A DNA stretch of 64,000 nt from JAVBOW01 sp031549495 (GCA_031549495.1 JAVBPS010000007.1:65359-129358), one strand, 5' to 3'; positions 1 through 9,549 are shown, counted from the first letter of the stretch. Translations and numbers: made by a program. Notes: generated by a model from the sequence alone, not told the origin.

Positions 1-1080
1 CGAGCCGAGGTACATGATTCCCGGGGCGATCTGGTCGCGGGCCTCTTTGACGGCCTTGTAATACTTCTCGGCCACCACGCCGGAGAACTGGCTGTTCAGG
101 TCGTCGGTGACGGTCGTGGCCCCTTTGCCGTCCATGAACCCTTTGGCCGCCAGATAGGCCGGGTCGTTATGGTCGGCGATGGCCAGGAAACGGTCCAGCA
201 TCCGCACGTTGAGCGAACTGAAGTCGATCTCGTTGTCGGAATAGAAGCCCAGGATATTGGGGTCTGTCTTATAAGGAGTGAGCTCATAGTTGAGGTAGTC
301 CTTGCAGAATTGCTCCCAACCGTCGTAGAAAACCAACCCGATCACATTGGTGCTTACTCCGCCGGGGTAGGCCAGCCCTTTCTGTACCCTGAAATTGTTG
401 ATGACACCGAACGAGGGCGAGAGCGACATCGGCGCCTCGGGATGCGCGGCGTTATGCGCCTGGATGGTCGTGTAGGTATTCGAACAGAAGGCGCCCGTGC
501 CGTGGATGCCCAAAGCGGCCATTTCGGCCTGGATGTCAGCCATCCATTTGGCGTCGGTGCCGTACTTGGTGTTCCATGCCGAGATGTTGCGGGCCGAATC
601 GCCCTTGCGCACCGAGGTCACCGAGCGTTCGTAACGCTGGTAGCCTTCCGGGTCGATGACCCACCAGCGGCCGTCGATCTGCTTGACGTAGAAATGGCCC
701 GTGGCGGCCTGCCGGGGACGGTTCAGGGCGCTGCCGTATTTATTTACGGACTGTTTGTAGACCGCGCTGCGGTAGTCGGGCATGAAATCGGCCAGACCGG
801 TCAGTACGCGCGTTTTCATCGTCCGCCACGTCCCCGAAGAGGCGGTGGAATATTCCACCAGGATCGGTTTGTACAGCCTGGGGCGCAATGACGGGGTATA
901 GTTCTCGGGAGAGAGCATTGGGGGAAGGTTCTCGATGAATCCGTCATCCTCCTCTTCGCCCGGGACGGGCCCGGAGATAAAGCTGGGCTGGTAACTGTTT
1001 TCCTTGTCGTCGGCGCAGGCCGTCGAGAGCATCGTCGCCAGAAAGAGGGTTAGAGTCAGTAAGCCGAATTGCGTTCTCAT
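1..1080 (-). CDS. Agarase-like glycoside hydrolase lipoprotein (3' end outside window)
   Basis: The reading frame is open for 360 codons from the ATG at 1080 to the window edge, so the C-terminus is missing. A signal peptide ends in a lipobox (LSTAC, Cys22), predicting a surface or periplasmic lipoprotein. From about residue 115 (motif ATGHFYVK) it matches the complete protein at 5467-7272 closely: WxxDPEGY, a VTSVR-G-S-RN stretch, a YGTDAKW stretch and the YSDNE acid motif (Glu284, the probable catalytic acid/base). The fold appears to be a clan GH-A TIM barrel resembling GH50/GH86 agarases; the assignment is by motif only and the substrate is unproven. Unlike its paralogue it has no BACON-like domain, only a short acidic linker after the lipobox. 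It lies downstream of the HTCS in the same orientation, with its own 170-bp upstream region. Confidence 0.75.
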   Translation of the reverse strand, partial: MRTQFGLLTLTLFLATMLSTACADDKENSYQPSFISGPVPGEEEDDGFIENLPPMLSPENYTPSLRPRLYKPILVEYSTASSGTWRTMKTRVLTGLADFMPDYRSAVYKQSVNKYGSALNRPRQAATGHFYVKQIDGRWWVIDPEGYQRYERSVTSVRKGDSARNISAWNTKYGTDAKWMADIQAEMAALGIHGTGAFCSNTYTTIQAHNAAHPEAPMSLSPSFGVINNFRVQKGLAYPGGVSTNVIGLVFYDGWEQFCKDYLNYELTPYKTDPNILGFYSDNEIDFSSLNVRMLDRFLAIADHNDPAYLAAKGFMDGKGATTVTDDLNSQFSGVVAEKYYKAVKEARDQIAPGIMYLGS

Positions 1081-1250
1081 AGGTATAATAAAAGTTTGGG
1101 TTAACACTCCTGCACGGCCCCGTTTGAAGAGCCCGGCGAAGACAAAGTGACTGAATTTTGTCTTTACCGGGCATCAGAGGAGTACAAATTACTATCAAAA
1201 TAATACAACAAACCACCTGCGCGCGTTCTTTGGCAGAGCCTGTCCGCCAT
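1081..1250 (-). promoter_or_regulatory. Upstream region of agarase-like gene 1, with shared decamer
   Basis: This gene-free 170 bp should hold the promoter of the leftward gene starting at 1080. The decamer AGTACAAATT (plus strand, 1181-1190) also occurs upstream of the paralogue at 7336-7345. The two copies lie about 100 and 64 bp before their start codons, on either side of the HTCS gene, so it could be an HTCS operator or a promoter part. No perfect TAnnTTTG box is visible. Confidence 0.35.
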
Positions 1251-4200
1251 TTATGCGAGGTGATCCTTGCGGTAGGCGCTCGGCGAACGGCCGTACATGT
1301 CCTTGAAGCATTTGATGAAATAGCTCAGCGAGTTGAACCCGAGTCGGAAAGCGATATCCGACACGCTCGACGCAGGGTCGGACATCAGCATGGCCGCCGC
1401 TTTCTTAAGCCGGATGTTGGTGATGAATTCATTCGGGGTCTGGCCCACCAGTCCCTTGATCTTCGAGAAGAGGTAGGTGCGGCTCAGGCCCATGTCGCGG
1501 GCGAAGATGCGGATGTCGAAATTCGGGTTTTCGAGGTTGCGCTCCACGACGGCCATCGCCTTGCGCAGCAGGTCGCTGTCCATGGGGTTGGACGAAAGCA
1601 TCTCGACCGGGGCGTCGGGCTCCTTGCGGTACTTCTGTTGCAGCCGCTTGCGCCCCATCACAAGGTTGTTGCAGCGCGCCACCAGCAGTTCTACGCCGAA
1701 GGGCTTGACCACATAGTCGTCCGCCCCGGTGAGCAACCCCTCGATCTTGTGCTCGTCGGCGCTGCGGGCGGTGAGCAGCACGATGGGAATGTGGCAGGTC
1801 TGGAAATCCCCCTTCAGCCTGCGGCACATCTCGATGCCCGAAATGCCCGGCATCATCACGTCGCTCAGGATGATATCGGGAAGGAGCTCGCGCGCCATCT
1901 CGATCCCCTGCGTCCCGTCGTAAGCGACCGAAACCGAATAGACGGGCGAAAAGATCTGCGAAAGCACGTCGCACATCTCGTGGTTGTCGTCCACGATCAA
2001 AATCCGCACGCTTTTGTCTTCCTGCTCCTTGGTTCCGGCCATTTCCGGCGCGGCGGGCATATCAGGCGGCAAGGAGGGCGCCTCGGACGCATCCCGCAGG
2101 ATATACCGCTCGCGCATGTCATGCCCGGTCACGCGGATCCGGGTGGCGTCCGGCCCGGGATCCTTGTCGAGCACCACCGTGAAACGGGTCTGCTCTCCCG
2201 GAACGCTCACCGCACCGATCCGCCCGCCGTGCATCTCCACGATCGATTTGGAAAGGGCCAGGCCCACGCCCGAACCTTTCGTGGGCAGGTTCTCGTTGGC
2301 GGCGTCGACCTGGTAGAAGCGGTCGAAAATGTTGCTGATATGTGCTGCGGAAATCCCCGTGCCGTTGTCCGTGACCGTGATCTCGACCTGCTCCCCGGCC
2401 TCTTTCAGGGCCAGGGAGACCATCCCGCCCGGGGTGACGTATTTGAAGGCGTTGGAAAGCAGGTTGTAAACCACTTTTTCCATCTGGTTGGCGTCGAACC
2501 ACACCGGGAGCGATTCGGCGGCGGTCGAAAAGTCATAGGCAATGTCGTTGTGTTTGGCGTAATCCTCGAACGACAGATAGACCTCGCGCAGGAATTCCAC
2601 CATGTCCGTACAGGCTATCCGGAGCTTCATCGCCCCTTGTTCCTGGCGGCGCAGGTCGATGATTTCGTCCACCAGGCGGCGCATGCGGCGCGAGTTCTTG
2701 TAGACGTTCAGGATGCCCGAGTAGACGGTGGGCTTGATGTCGCGCCTGCGCAGCAGCATCTCCAGTTGGGCGTCGATGAGCGTGAGCGGGGTGCGGAATT
2801 CGTGCGATATATTGGTGAAGAAACGGAACTTGGACTGGTTGACCTCCTCGATATGTTTGTTTTCCCGTTTTTCCGATTCGAGGGAAGCGCGTAGCTTCAG
2901 CCCGTGGGCATAGGAACGGATCAGGAAAAAGGTGATGGACGCGGTAACGGCCAGGCACAGCAGCACGAACCAGACGCTTTTGTGGAAAGGCGGCAGTACG
3001 GTGACCTGCAGGCGCGCGCCCGGCCCCGTGTTTCCGGCTCCTTCGGCCCGGACGATGAAGGTGTATCGGCCGGGGCTGAGGTTGGTGTAGGTGGCGCTCG
3101 AATTGTCGGGCGCATGGATGAACCCCTGGTCGATCCCCTCGAGTTTGTATTCCAGATCCGGCCGCAGGTGGCCCAGGAAATCGGTTCCCGTGAAATGGAA
3201 GGAGATGACCGAATGCCGTGCACGCAGGGTGATCCGATCCTGGTAGAGGGTGCTTCCGTGCAGGATGCCGTTGCTTTCGTCGGCCGGGTTCACCACGGCG
3301 TTGTTCACCGAGATGCCCGTAATGTAGACCCGGTAATCGCGCGGGGCGACCGAAAGACTGTCGTGGCGGATGGAGACCAGGCCGTTGTGCCCGCTGGCGA
3401 AGATCTCGCCGCCGACGGTCATGTAAAGTCCCCCCTCGTGGATGGCGTTGACCGGGAATCCGGTCTTGTAGCCGTAGTTGACGAACGTTTCGGCATCGGG
3501 ATCGAAGAAGCTGAGGCCCGAGTTGGTGGCGATGTAGAGTCCCGAGCCGTCGCGGTGTTCGATCATCGCGGTGATGAAATCGTTGGCCAGCCCGTCCGAA
3601 GAGTCCCAGTTGCGGAAGCGATCGCTGGCCGGATCGTAGAGGAATATCCCCGAGCCGCTCGACCCGAACCACATTCGGCCCCGGCTGTCCCGCAGAATGC
3701 ATTTCATGTGGTTATTGGCGTGCGACCCCGCGATCTCCCGGAAAGGATAGCGCTTGACCAGGTGGCTGCCCGGGCGAATGCAGTACAGGTCGGTCGAGGA
3801 GGTGAGCCACATGTTATCCTGCGGATCGGAGCAGATATCCCAGATCTGTGCGCGGCGCGGCGAAACGAAACCCGTTTCCAGGCGCGTCATGCGCAGCGTG
3901 CGCTTATCCATCACCACGGCGCCTTTGTTGGTACCCAGCAGCAGCGAGTCGCCGTACGGGATGATCCGCACGATGTTTTGCGGGTAGCCGATGTCCTCCC
4001 CGTTGTAGTAGACCGGGTTGTGGATACGCCGGATGGCGCCCGAGGAGAGATCCATGCGGTTGATGCCGTGGTACAGCGTGGCGATCCACAGCACATTATC
4101 TTTAGGCTCGTAGAGCAGCGACTTGACCACGTTCGACGATAGGCCCTTGCCGGTGTCCACGGAAGTGAATGCGCCCGAGCGAGGGTCGTAGGCGTTCAAT

Positions 4201-5306
4201 CCCCCGCCCTCGGTTCCCAGCCACAACCGTCCCGCGCTGTCCTCGGTGATCGCGTTGACCAGCGAAACGGGTTGGGAGTCTTCCCCTTCGGCTTCGATCC
4301 GATGGTGGCGGTAAATATCGAAACGTTTGTTGTAGCGCTGCAGCCCGTCGTAGAAAGTCCCGATCCAGAGCGTCCCCTGGCGGTCGCGCATCATCGTGAG
4401 GATCGACTTGTTGTAACGGGGGGCGTAAAAGAATTCGTACCGGTATTCCGTAAAACGTTCGGTGGCGGTCTCCAGGTAGCACAGGCCGTTGTAGGTGCCC
4501 ACGAAGAAATTGCCCCCCTCGTCCTCGCACACATGCCGCACGTTGTTGTTGAGCAGTGTCCCCGGCACGCCGGGGCGGCTGGTGAAATGTTTCACATCGC
4601 CTGAAGGAGCGATGCGGTAGAGCCCTTCGCTGCGGCTGGCCACCCAGATGTTGCCGTGCGAATCTTCGGTGAGGGAATTGGCTTCCGCCATGGGAATGTG
4701 CCGGATCACCTCCCCGTGCGGGTTGACGCGGTAGAAACCGTGCAGGACGGTCGAGATGTAAAGGTCGCCCGTCTCCGTGGCCAGGAAGGAGGAGATGCTC
4801 ACCCGGCGGTCGTCGTCCGGAAAAGAGAAATACTGGATCGTTTGGCGCCGGGCGTCGTCGTAGATGAAGATCTCGTTGCCCACCGCCAGCCAAAGGCGTC
4901 CCCCTTTCCAGCAGATCGCACGCACCCCGCGGTCGAGGATGACCCGGAATGTGTTGGCGCGCATATCGTACTCCGATACGCTTTCCAGCCCCTTTATATA
5001 AAGGTGGCCGTTGCGGTCGCCGCAAATGTAGCGGATGTTGTTCTCGCGCAGGCTGAGCGTGTCGCTCTTCGAGGGGCGGAAGATCTCCATGCGGCTGCCG
5101 TCATACCGGTTCAGGCCGTCCAGCGTGCCGATCCAGATGAAATCGAATTCATCCTGGTAAATGGTGTTGACCATGTATTGCGACAGGCCGTCGTCGACCC
5201 CGATCCGCAATACGCTTATATCTTTGACGTCGCCGGCCGGGCAGCGCAGTGCCGGTGCGAGAGCGAGGCATAATATTGCAATCCATCTCATAACAAGCGA
5301 TTCCAT
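1251..5306 (-). CDS. Hybrid two-component system regulator (HTCS)
   Basis: This one-protein sensor-regulator of glycan use has about 1351 residues. Order: signal peptide or N-terminal anchor (MRWIAILCLALAP), periplasmic two-component-propeller repeats (about 25-700, repeated W-GT-GL-R/Y blades), a Y_Y_Y domain (about 710-765), one membrane helix (about 775-799), HisKA with SHEFRTPL (His835), HATPase_c (about 940-1050, NAFKY, DNGTGIS, GSGVGLAL), a receiver domain with ILIVDDN and phospho-acceptor Asp1149 (LSDVMMPG), and a C-terminal AraC-type helix-turn-helix. All signature residues are intact. The start at 5306 (or the in-frame ATG at 5291) puts the signal sequence first; a longer frame upstream would run into the preceding gene. 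It lies between two related agarase-like lipoprotein genes and probably controls them. Confidence 0.93.
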   Translation of the reverse strand: MESLVMRWIAILCLALAPALRCPAGDVKDISVLRIGVDDGLSQYMVNTIYQDEFDFIWIGTLDGLNRYDGSRMEIFRPSKSDTLSLRENNIRYICGDRNGHLYIKGLESVSEYDMRANTFRVILDRGVRAICWKGGRLWLAVGNEIFIYDDARRQTIQYFSFPDDDRRVSISSFLATETGDLYISTVLHGFYRVNPHGEVIRHIPMAEANSLTEDSHGNIWVASRSEGLYRIAPSGDVKHFTSRPGVPGTLLNNNVRHVCEDEGGNFFVGTYNGLCYLETATERFTEYRYEFFYAPRYNKSILTMMRDRQGTLWIGTFYDGLQRYNKRFDIYRHHRIEAEGEDSQPVSLVNAITEDSAGRLWLGTEGGGLNAYDPRSGAFTSVDTGKGLSSNVVKSLLYEPKDNVLWIATLYHGINRMDLSSGAIRRIHNPVYYNGEDIGYPQNIVRIIPYGDSLLLGTNKGAVVMDKRTLRMTRLETGFVSPRRAQIWDICSDPQDNMWLTSSTDLYCIRPGSHLVKRYPFREIAGSHANNHMKCILRDSRGRMWFGSSGSGIFLYDPASDRFRNWDSSDGLANDFITAMIEHRDGSGLYIATNSGLSFFDPDAETFVNYGYKTGFPVNAIHEGGLYMTVGGEIFASGHNGLVSIRHDSLSVAPRDYRVYITGISVNNAVVNPADESNGILHGSTLYQDRITLRARHSVISFHFTGTDFLGHLRPDLEYKLEGIDQGFIHAPDNSSATYTNLSPGRYTFIVRAEGAGNTGPGARLQVTVLPPFHKSVWFVLLCLAVTASITFFLIRSYAHGLKLRASLESEKRENKHIEEVNQSKFRFFTNISHEFRTPLTLIDAQLEMLLRRRDIKPTVYSGILNVYKNSRRMRRLVDEIIDLRRQEQGAMKLRIACTDMVEFLREVYLSFEDYAKHNDIAYDFSTAAESLPVWFDANQMEKVVYNLLSNAFKYVTPGGMVSLALKEAGEQVEITVTDNGTGISAAHISNIFDRFYQVDAANENLPTKGSGVGLALSKSIVEMHGGRIGAVSVPGEQTRFTVVLDKDPGPDATRIRVTGHDMRERYILRDASEAPSLPPDMPAAPEMAGTKEQEDKSVRILIVDDNHEMCDVLSQIFSPVYSVSVAYDGTQGIEMARELLPDIILSDVMMPGISGIEMCRRLKGDFQTCHIPIVLLTARSADEHKIEGLLTGADDYVVKPFGVELLVARCNNLVMGRKRLQQKYRKEPDAPVEMLSSNPMDSDLLRKAMAVVERNLENPNFDIRIFARDMGLSRTYLFSKIKGLVGQTPNEFITNIRLKKAAAMLMSDPASSVSDIAFRLGFNSLSYFIKCFKDMYGRSPSAYRKDHLA

Positions 5307-5400
5307 GTGGTTTAGCAGTTCCTGCCCGCGCAGAATTGACACACAAGGTATGAAATTTTCTTTACGAAGAAACAAGCGTTTTATCGCTTGGCCGCCCGGC

Positions 5401-5439
5401 AAAAAAGCCGGCGCATTCGGTCTTCCCAAATGCACCGGC
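5401..5439 (-). terminator. Rho-independent terminator after agarase-like gene
   Basis: On the minus strand a 14-bp stem (GCCGGTGCATTTGG with CCGAATGCGCCGGC, two G-T wobbles) closes a short loop and is followed by a run of six T. It lies 28 bp past the stop of the gene at 5467-7272, so it should separate that transcript from the HTCS. Confidence 0.8.
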
Positions 5440-5466
5440 CCTCTCTTCATCCGTGCGGCCGACCGA

Positions 5467-7272
5467 TTAATAGGTCTGCCCGTCGAAGTATTCGATAAGT
5501 TCGAACGCATTGACGTTCACACCTTTCATGTAGCGCGCCAACCAGGGGTACATGTTGTAATAGTTGTCGTAAAGGCCTTTGTTGGCGGGACGGTTGTCGT
5601 TGTCGGTGCCGTCGTCGTCCTGGTACTTGAACCACGTCCAGCCCACGCAGTGCGGCGACTCGATCAGCCCCAGGGCGACGTGCTGGTAGACGTAAGCGCG
5701 GTCTTTCTGGGTTTTGACCAGGTAGCCGCCGCCCGACGTGTTCGGCAGGTCGGACTCCACGGCGCGCGTGTAGAACTCGCTGATGAAAAACGGCGTGTCC
5801 GTCCACTGGTGCCAGTCGTACACGCGGGAGTTCTCGCCCGAGATCTGTTTGTTGGTGATGTCCCAGTAACCGTACAGGTTGATCGAGATCACGTCGCAAT
5901 AACGGCCTGCGGCCTTGATGATGCTTTCGATCCCTTTCGGGTTGCCGTGCAGGCGCGAGCCGAAATAGAGGGTCTTGATGCCCAGCTCGTCCAGGGCCGC
6001 GCGCACGCCTTCATAGTATTTTTCGGCCATGATACCGGCGAACTGGCCGTTGGTGGCGAAGTAAATCTTGTCGGGGCCGCTGATGTTGTTATCCTGCATC
6101 CATTTTTCGACCGCTTTGCGGGCCGGGTTGTTGGGATCCGGGATGTCGAGGAAACGTTTGGCCAGGTAGACGTCGTCGCCGTTGTCGGTAAACCCGATCT
6201 CGTTGTCGGAGAAGAAACCGATGGTGTTCGGGTCGTTCTTGTAAGGTGCGAGTACCTCCTGGACGTAGCGCTTGCAGAAATCCTTCCAGCCGTCGTAGAA
6301 GACCAACCCGGGGTTGTTGGCCGTCACTCCGCCGGGCGAGGCGCCCACCTCGCGCCGGAAAGCGGTCAGGAAACCGAACGAGGGGCAGAGGATCAGCGGT
6401 TTTTCGGGATTGGCCGCGTTGTGCTGCTGGATGACGCTGTAATTTTCGTTGCAGAAGGATCCCGAGGCGTGGATGCCGATGTCGGCCATCTCGTCGCGGA
6501 TGGAGGCGATCCAGCGGGCATCGGTGCCGTATTTGGCGCTCCATGCGGCCGCATTGCGCGAGGATGAGCCGTGGCGCACGGAGGTCACGCCGTGGTGGTG
6601 GTGCAGGTAGCCCAGGGGATCGACGAAGAACCAGCGGTCGCCGATCTTCTTGGTATAGAAATGGCCCGTGGCCGTTTGCACGGCTTTGTCCGTGCGGCTG
6701 CCGTACTTGTTGGTCACCGAGCGGTAGCGCACGATCGACGAATCGGCCGTGTAACCGATCAGGTAGGGGACGATCCGGGTCTTTCCCTTCTGAAAAGTCG
6801 CCGTCGAGGGGGTGAGCGATCCCGTGTACTCGGTCATGAAGGGATAATACTGCTTTTCCGGATGGTTCGACCATTTATAGGACTCGGCGGGCAGGGGCTC
6901 GGGCAGTTTCTCCGGCTCGTCCTGGTATACTTTCAGCCCGCGTTTGAGCGCGTTTTCCCCTGTCCCCGCGGTCACATACACAACCCCCATGCGCTTGACC
7001 CCTTCATTTTCCAGCAGCGCTGTGACCGTCAGTGTGTTGCCGCTGACCGAGGCCGCCAGCCATTTCCTGTCCGACAGGGCCACTTCGACCGTGAATCCGC
7101 TTTGCGTGAGGATCGTGACGGAGGCGGAGGAGTTGGCCTGCGGGGTTACCGTCACTTCATAAGGTGCCAGTTTGAGTAAAACCACCCCGTCGTCACTGTT
7201 GTCATCGGCACATCCCGCCGCGAAAAACAGGGCCGACAGCAGGAGAACGAATGGCGTAAAATTCTTCTTCAT
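5467..7272 (-). CDS. Agarase-like glycoside hydrolase lipoprotein with BACON-like domain
   Basis: This 601-residue lipoprotein has a signal peptide with lipobox FAAGC (Cys21). Residues about 35-105 look like a BACON domain (VTVTPQANSSASVTI ... GNTLTVTA ... KRMGVVYVTAG), common at the N-terminus of Bacteroidota glycan enzymes. The rest resembles clan GH-A agarases (GH50/GH86-like): GHFYTKKIGDRWFFVDPLGY, FFSDNE with Glu358 as likely acid/base, and FFISEFY with Glu499 as likely nucleophile, followed by GWTWFKYQDDD. The family is inferred from these motifs, not a database match. It is a full-length paralogue of the gene at 1-1080 and is divergent from uxuA, with about 200 bp between. The substrate might be a galactan or another polysaccharide; agar itself is not demonstrated. 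Confidence 0.72.
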   Translation of the reverse strand: MKKNFTPFVLLLSALFFAAGCADDNSDDGVVLLKLAPYEVTVTPQANSSASVTILTQSGFTVEVALSDRKWLAASVSGNTLTVTALLENEGVKRMGVVYVTAGTGENALKRGLKVYQDEPEKLPEPLPAESYKWSNHPEKQYYPFMTEYTGSLTPSTATFQKGKTRIVPYLIGYTADSSIVRYRSVTNKYGSRTDKAVQTATGHFYTKKIGDRWFFVDPLGYLHHHHGVTSVRHGSSSRNAAAWSAKYGTDARWIASIRDEMADIGIHASGSFCNENYSVIQQHNAANPEKPLILCPSFGFLTAFRREVGASPGGVTANNPGLVFYDGWKDFCKRYVQEVLAPYKNDPNTIGFFSDNEIGFTDNGDDVYLAKRFLDIPDPNNPARKAVEKWMQDNNISGPDKIYFATNGQFAGIMAEKYYEGVRAALDELGIKTLYFGSRLHGNPKGIESIIKAAGRYCDVISINLYGYWDITNKQISGENSRVYDWHQWTDTPFFISEFYTRAVESDLPNTSGGGYLVKTQKDRAYVYQHVALGLIESPHCVGWTWFKYQDDDGTDNDNRPANKGLYDNYYNMYPWLARYMKGVNVNAFELIEYFDGQTY

Positions 7273-7475
7273 AATTATTGCGTTTGGATTGTGTCAGTAA
7301 AAATACAGTTTATCCCATACCCGATGTATTAAATCAGTACAAATTGGTTTAGAAATCGTCCGAACTATTCCGTCCGGGGTTTTACGCCGTTCGGGATAAA
7401 AAATTTCTGAGTACTTTTAGCGGCAGATAACCCGGCGGGATACCATTATATCTGTTCTCGCCTAAAAACGACCCG
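7273..7475. promoter_or_regulatory. Divergent intergenic region, agarase-like gene / uxuA
   Basis: This AT-rich 203 bp must hold both outward promoters. The decamer AGTACAAATT at 7336-7345 matches the one upstream of the paralogue at 1-1080. For uxuA, TATATCTG near 7447 is one mismatch from the Bacteroidota -7 box, but I see no clear -33 partner. Confidence 0.35.
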
Positions 7476-8645
7476 ATGGAAAAGACATGGCGATGGTTCG
7501 GCCCGGGGGATAAGATCACCCTGGGGATGCTCCGGCAGATCGGTGTGGAGGGGATTGTCACCGCCCTGCACCCGATCCCGAACGGAGAGGTATGGCCGGC
7601 GGCCGAGATAGAAACCGTCAAAAAACAGATCGAGGCGGCGGGCCTGCGTTGGTCGGTGGTCGAAAGCCTGCCGGTAAGCGAACCGATCAAGTACGGCGGC
7701 CCGCAACGCGAACGGCTGATCGCAAATTACATCGAAAGCCTGGAGAACTTGGGACGGGCGGGCATCCGGACGGTCTGCTACAACTTCATGCCGGTGATCG
7801 ACTGGATCCGCACGGATCTGGAACGGCCCCTGGGCGACGGGACATCGACGCTGTGGTTTGACAGCGCGCGTTTCGCCTATTTCGACCTCCGCATCCTGCG
7901 ACGCCAAGGGGCCGAGGCGGACTATACCGCGTCCGAATTGGAGAAGGTCGAGGCCCTGGAGCGCTCCATGACCGTGGCCGAAAAAGACGCATTGGTGGAT
8001 ACGATCATCGTCAAAACGCAGGGCTTCGTGAACGGCAACGTCGACGGCAGCGACCCTGTGGGGGCTTTCCGCCGGTTGCTGGCTCTTTACGAGGGGATCG
8101 ACCGCCAGGCGCTGCTGTCCAACCTGGTTTATTTCCTGGAGAGGATCATGCCGGTCTGCAACCGTTACGGGATCGGCATGTGCATCCACCCGGACGATCC
8201 TCCGCGCCAGGTGCTCGGGTTGCCGCGCATCGTCACCGGCCGGCAGGACATCGAGCGCATCCTGCGCGCGGTCGACGATCCGTGCAACGGGCTGACGTTC
8301 TGTGCTGGATCGCTGAGCTCCGGCCTGCATAACGACCCGGTCGAATTGGCCCGCACATTTGCCCCGCGCGTGAAATTCGTCCACCTGCGCAGCACCGAAG
8401 TGTTCAATAACGGTGATTTCACCGAAGCCCCGCACCTCGAAGGGCGGGGGCAACTGATCGAACTGGTTCGGATATTCGAACGCCTCGATCCGCAGTTACC
8501 CATGCGCGTCGACCACGGCCGGCTCATGCTCGGCGATACGGGGCACAATCCCGGTTACTCCTTCCACGGGCGCATGTTCGCCCTGGCCCAGATGGAGGGG
8601 GTGATGGCCACCGTACGCAATGAAATCGCAAACAAAATGATATAA
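7476..8645 (+). CDS. uxuA: Mannonate dehydratase
   Basis: This 389-residue cytoplasmic protein is the usual length for UxuA. It should dehydrate D-mannonate to 2-keto-3-deoxygluconate, a step of hexuronate breakdown. Supporting features are the N-terminal WRWFGPGD stretch, GVEGIVTALH, YNFMPVIDW, the metal-site segment CIHPDDPP and the following FCAGSLSSG and KFVHLR motifs, a TIM-barrel architecture typical of the family. It is followed after 3 bp by an SDR gene that probably supplies its substrate by reducing fructuronate. The divergent agarase-like lipoprotein suggests uronate-containing oligosaccharides, but that link is inference. Confidence 0.93.
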   Translation: MEKTWRWFGPGDKITLGMLRQIGVEGIVTALHPIPNGEVWPAAEIETVKKQIEAAGLRWSVVESLPVSEPIKYGGPQRERLIANYIESLENLGRAGIRTVCYNFMPVIDWIRTDLERPLGDGTSTLWFDSARFAYFDLRILRRQGAEADYTASELEKVEALERSMTVAEKDALVDTIIVKTQGFVNGNVDGSDPVGAFRRLLALYEGIDRQALLSNLVYFLERIMPVCNRYGIGMCIHPDDPPRQVLGLPRIVTGRQDIERILRAVDDPCNGLTFCAGSLSSGLHNDPVELARTFAPRVKFVHLRSTEVFNNGDFTEAPHLEGRGQLIELVRIFERLDPQLPMRVDHGRLMLGDTGHNPGYSFHGRMFALAQMEGVMATVRNEIANKMI

Positions 8646-8648
8646 GTT

Positions 8649-9464
8649 ATGAATGAAATGTTCAGTATCGAAGGGAAGGTGGCCGTGATCACCGGTGCGG
8701 GCGGCGTGCTGGGGGGCAGCATCGCCAAAAGTTTCGTGGAGCAGGGGGCCCGTGTGGCCGTGCTCGACATCCGGCGCGAACAACTCGACGCCCGTGTGGA
8801 CGAATTGCGCGCCTCGGGGGGCGAGGTGATCGGCTGCCTGGGCAATGTGCTCGACCTGGATGGCCTGAGGGCGGTGGCGGACGAAGTGGTCGCCAAATGG
8901 GGCCGGATCGACATCCTGCTCAACATCGCCGGGGGGAACATCCCCGGGGCGACGCTCGATGCCGACCAGGAATTCTTTACGATGGAACTTGAAAAATGGG
9001 AGAAGGTCACCCGGCTGAACCTCGACGGGACGGTCTACCCCTGTCTGGTCTTCGGGGAGGTGATGGCGCGCCAGGGCAGCGGATCGATCGTCAACATCTC
9101 GTCGATGGCCGCCTACGGGGCGATCACGCGCGTGCCGGGTTACTCGGTGGCCAAATCCGGGATCAGCAACTTCACGCAATGGCTGGCTGCCGAAATGGCG
9201 CTCAAATACGGGGACGGCATCCGGGTGAACGCCCTGGCCCCGGGCTTCTTCATCGGCGACCAGAACCGGGCCGTGCTGATCAATCCCGACGGGTCGCTCA
9301 CCGACCGCAGCCTGCGTGTGATGGCCAAGACCCCGATGAAACGGTTCGGCGACATCTCGGAACTCAACGGCGCGGTGCAATTCCTCTGCTCCCCGGCGGC
9401 GAGTTTCATCACCGGCGTGGTGCTCCCGGTCGACGGCGGATTCAGTTCCTTCAGCGGGGTGTAG
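8649..9464 (+). CDS. SDR-family oxidoreductase, probable D-mannonate oxidoreductase / fructuronate reductase
   Basis: This 271-residue classical short-chain dehydrogenase has the cofactor motif TGAGGVLG (15-22), the NIAGG segment, a catalytic Ser in NISSM (about 152), Tyr165 and Lys169 in YSVAK, and the family C-terminal GVVLPVDGGF. It starts 3 bp after uxuA, so the two are co-transcribed. SDR-type enzymes paired with uxuA interconvert D-fructuronate and D-mannonate, which makes this the likely reaction; the fold alone would also allow another sugar or polyol substrate. The gene ends 45 bp before the left repeat of the island. Confidence 0.8.
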   Translation: MNEMFSIEGKVAVITGAGGVLGGSIAKSFVEQGARVAVLDIRREQLDARVDELRASGGEVIGCLGNVLDLDGLRAVADEVVAKWGRIDILLNIAGGNIPGATLDADQEFFTMELEKWEKVTRLNLDGTVYPCLVFGEVMARQGSGSIVNISSMAAYGAITRVPGYSVAKSGISNFTQWLAAEMALKYGDGIRVNALAPGFFIGDQNRAVLINPDGSLTDRSLRVMAKTPMKRFGDISELNGAVQFLCSPAASFITGVVLPVDGGFSSFSGV

Positions 9465-9509
9465 CCAAAGACGCCGCCTGTTACATCTTTTTACGATCTG
9501 AAAAATTAC

Positions 9510-9537
9510 GAGGGTCATGACGATAGTCATAACCCTC
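9510..9537. terminator. Terminator hairpin in the left repeat (bidirectional)
   Basis: A 12-bp stem (GAGGGTCATGAC with its G-T-tolerant complement) closes a 4-base loop. The minus side is followed by GTAATTTTT and the plus side by TGATTTTCTT. It is a copy of the tRNA-Arg terminator and now lies 45 bp after the stop of the SDR gene, where it can end the uxuA transcript. Confidence 0.6.
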
Positions 9538-9549
9538 TGATTTTCTTAG

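Noticed and set aside
1158..2894. Long plus-strand frames opposite the HTCS and other large genes
   Set aside because: They are antisense shadows typical of high-GC coding DNA: no family motifs, and the opposite strand encodes conserved proteins throughout.
5307..5510. An earlier in-frame start for the first HTCS gene
   Set aside because: It overlaps the end of the preceding gene and its terminator and puts 68 non-signal residues before the signal peptide.
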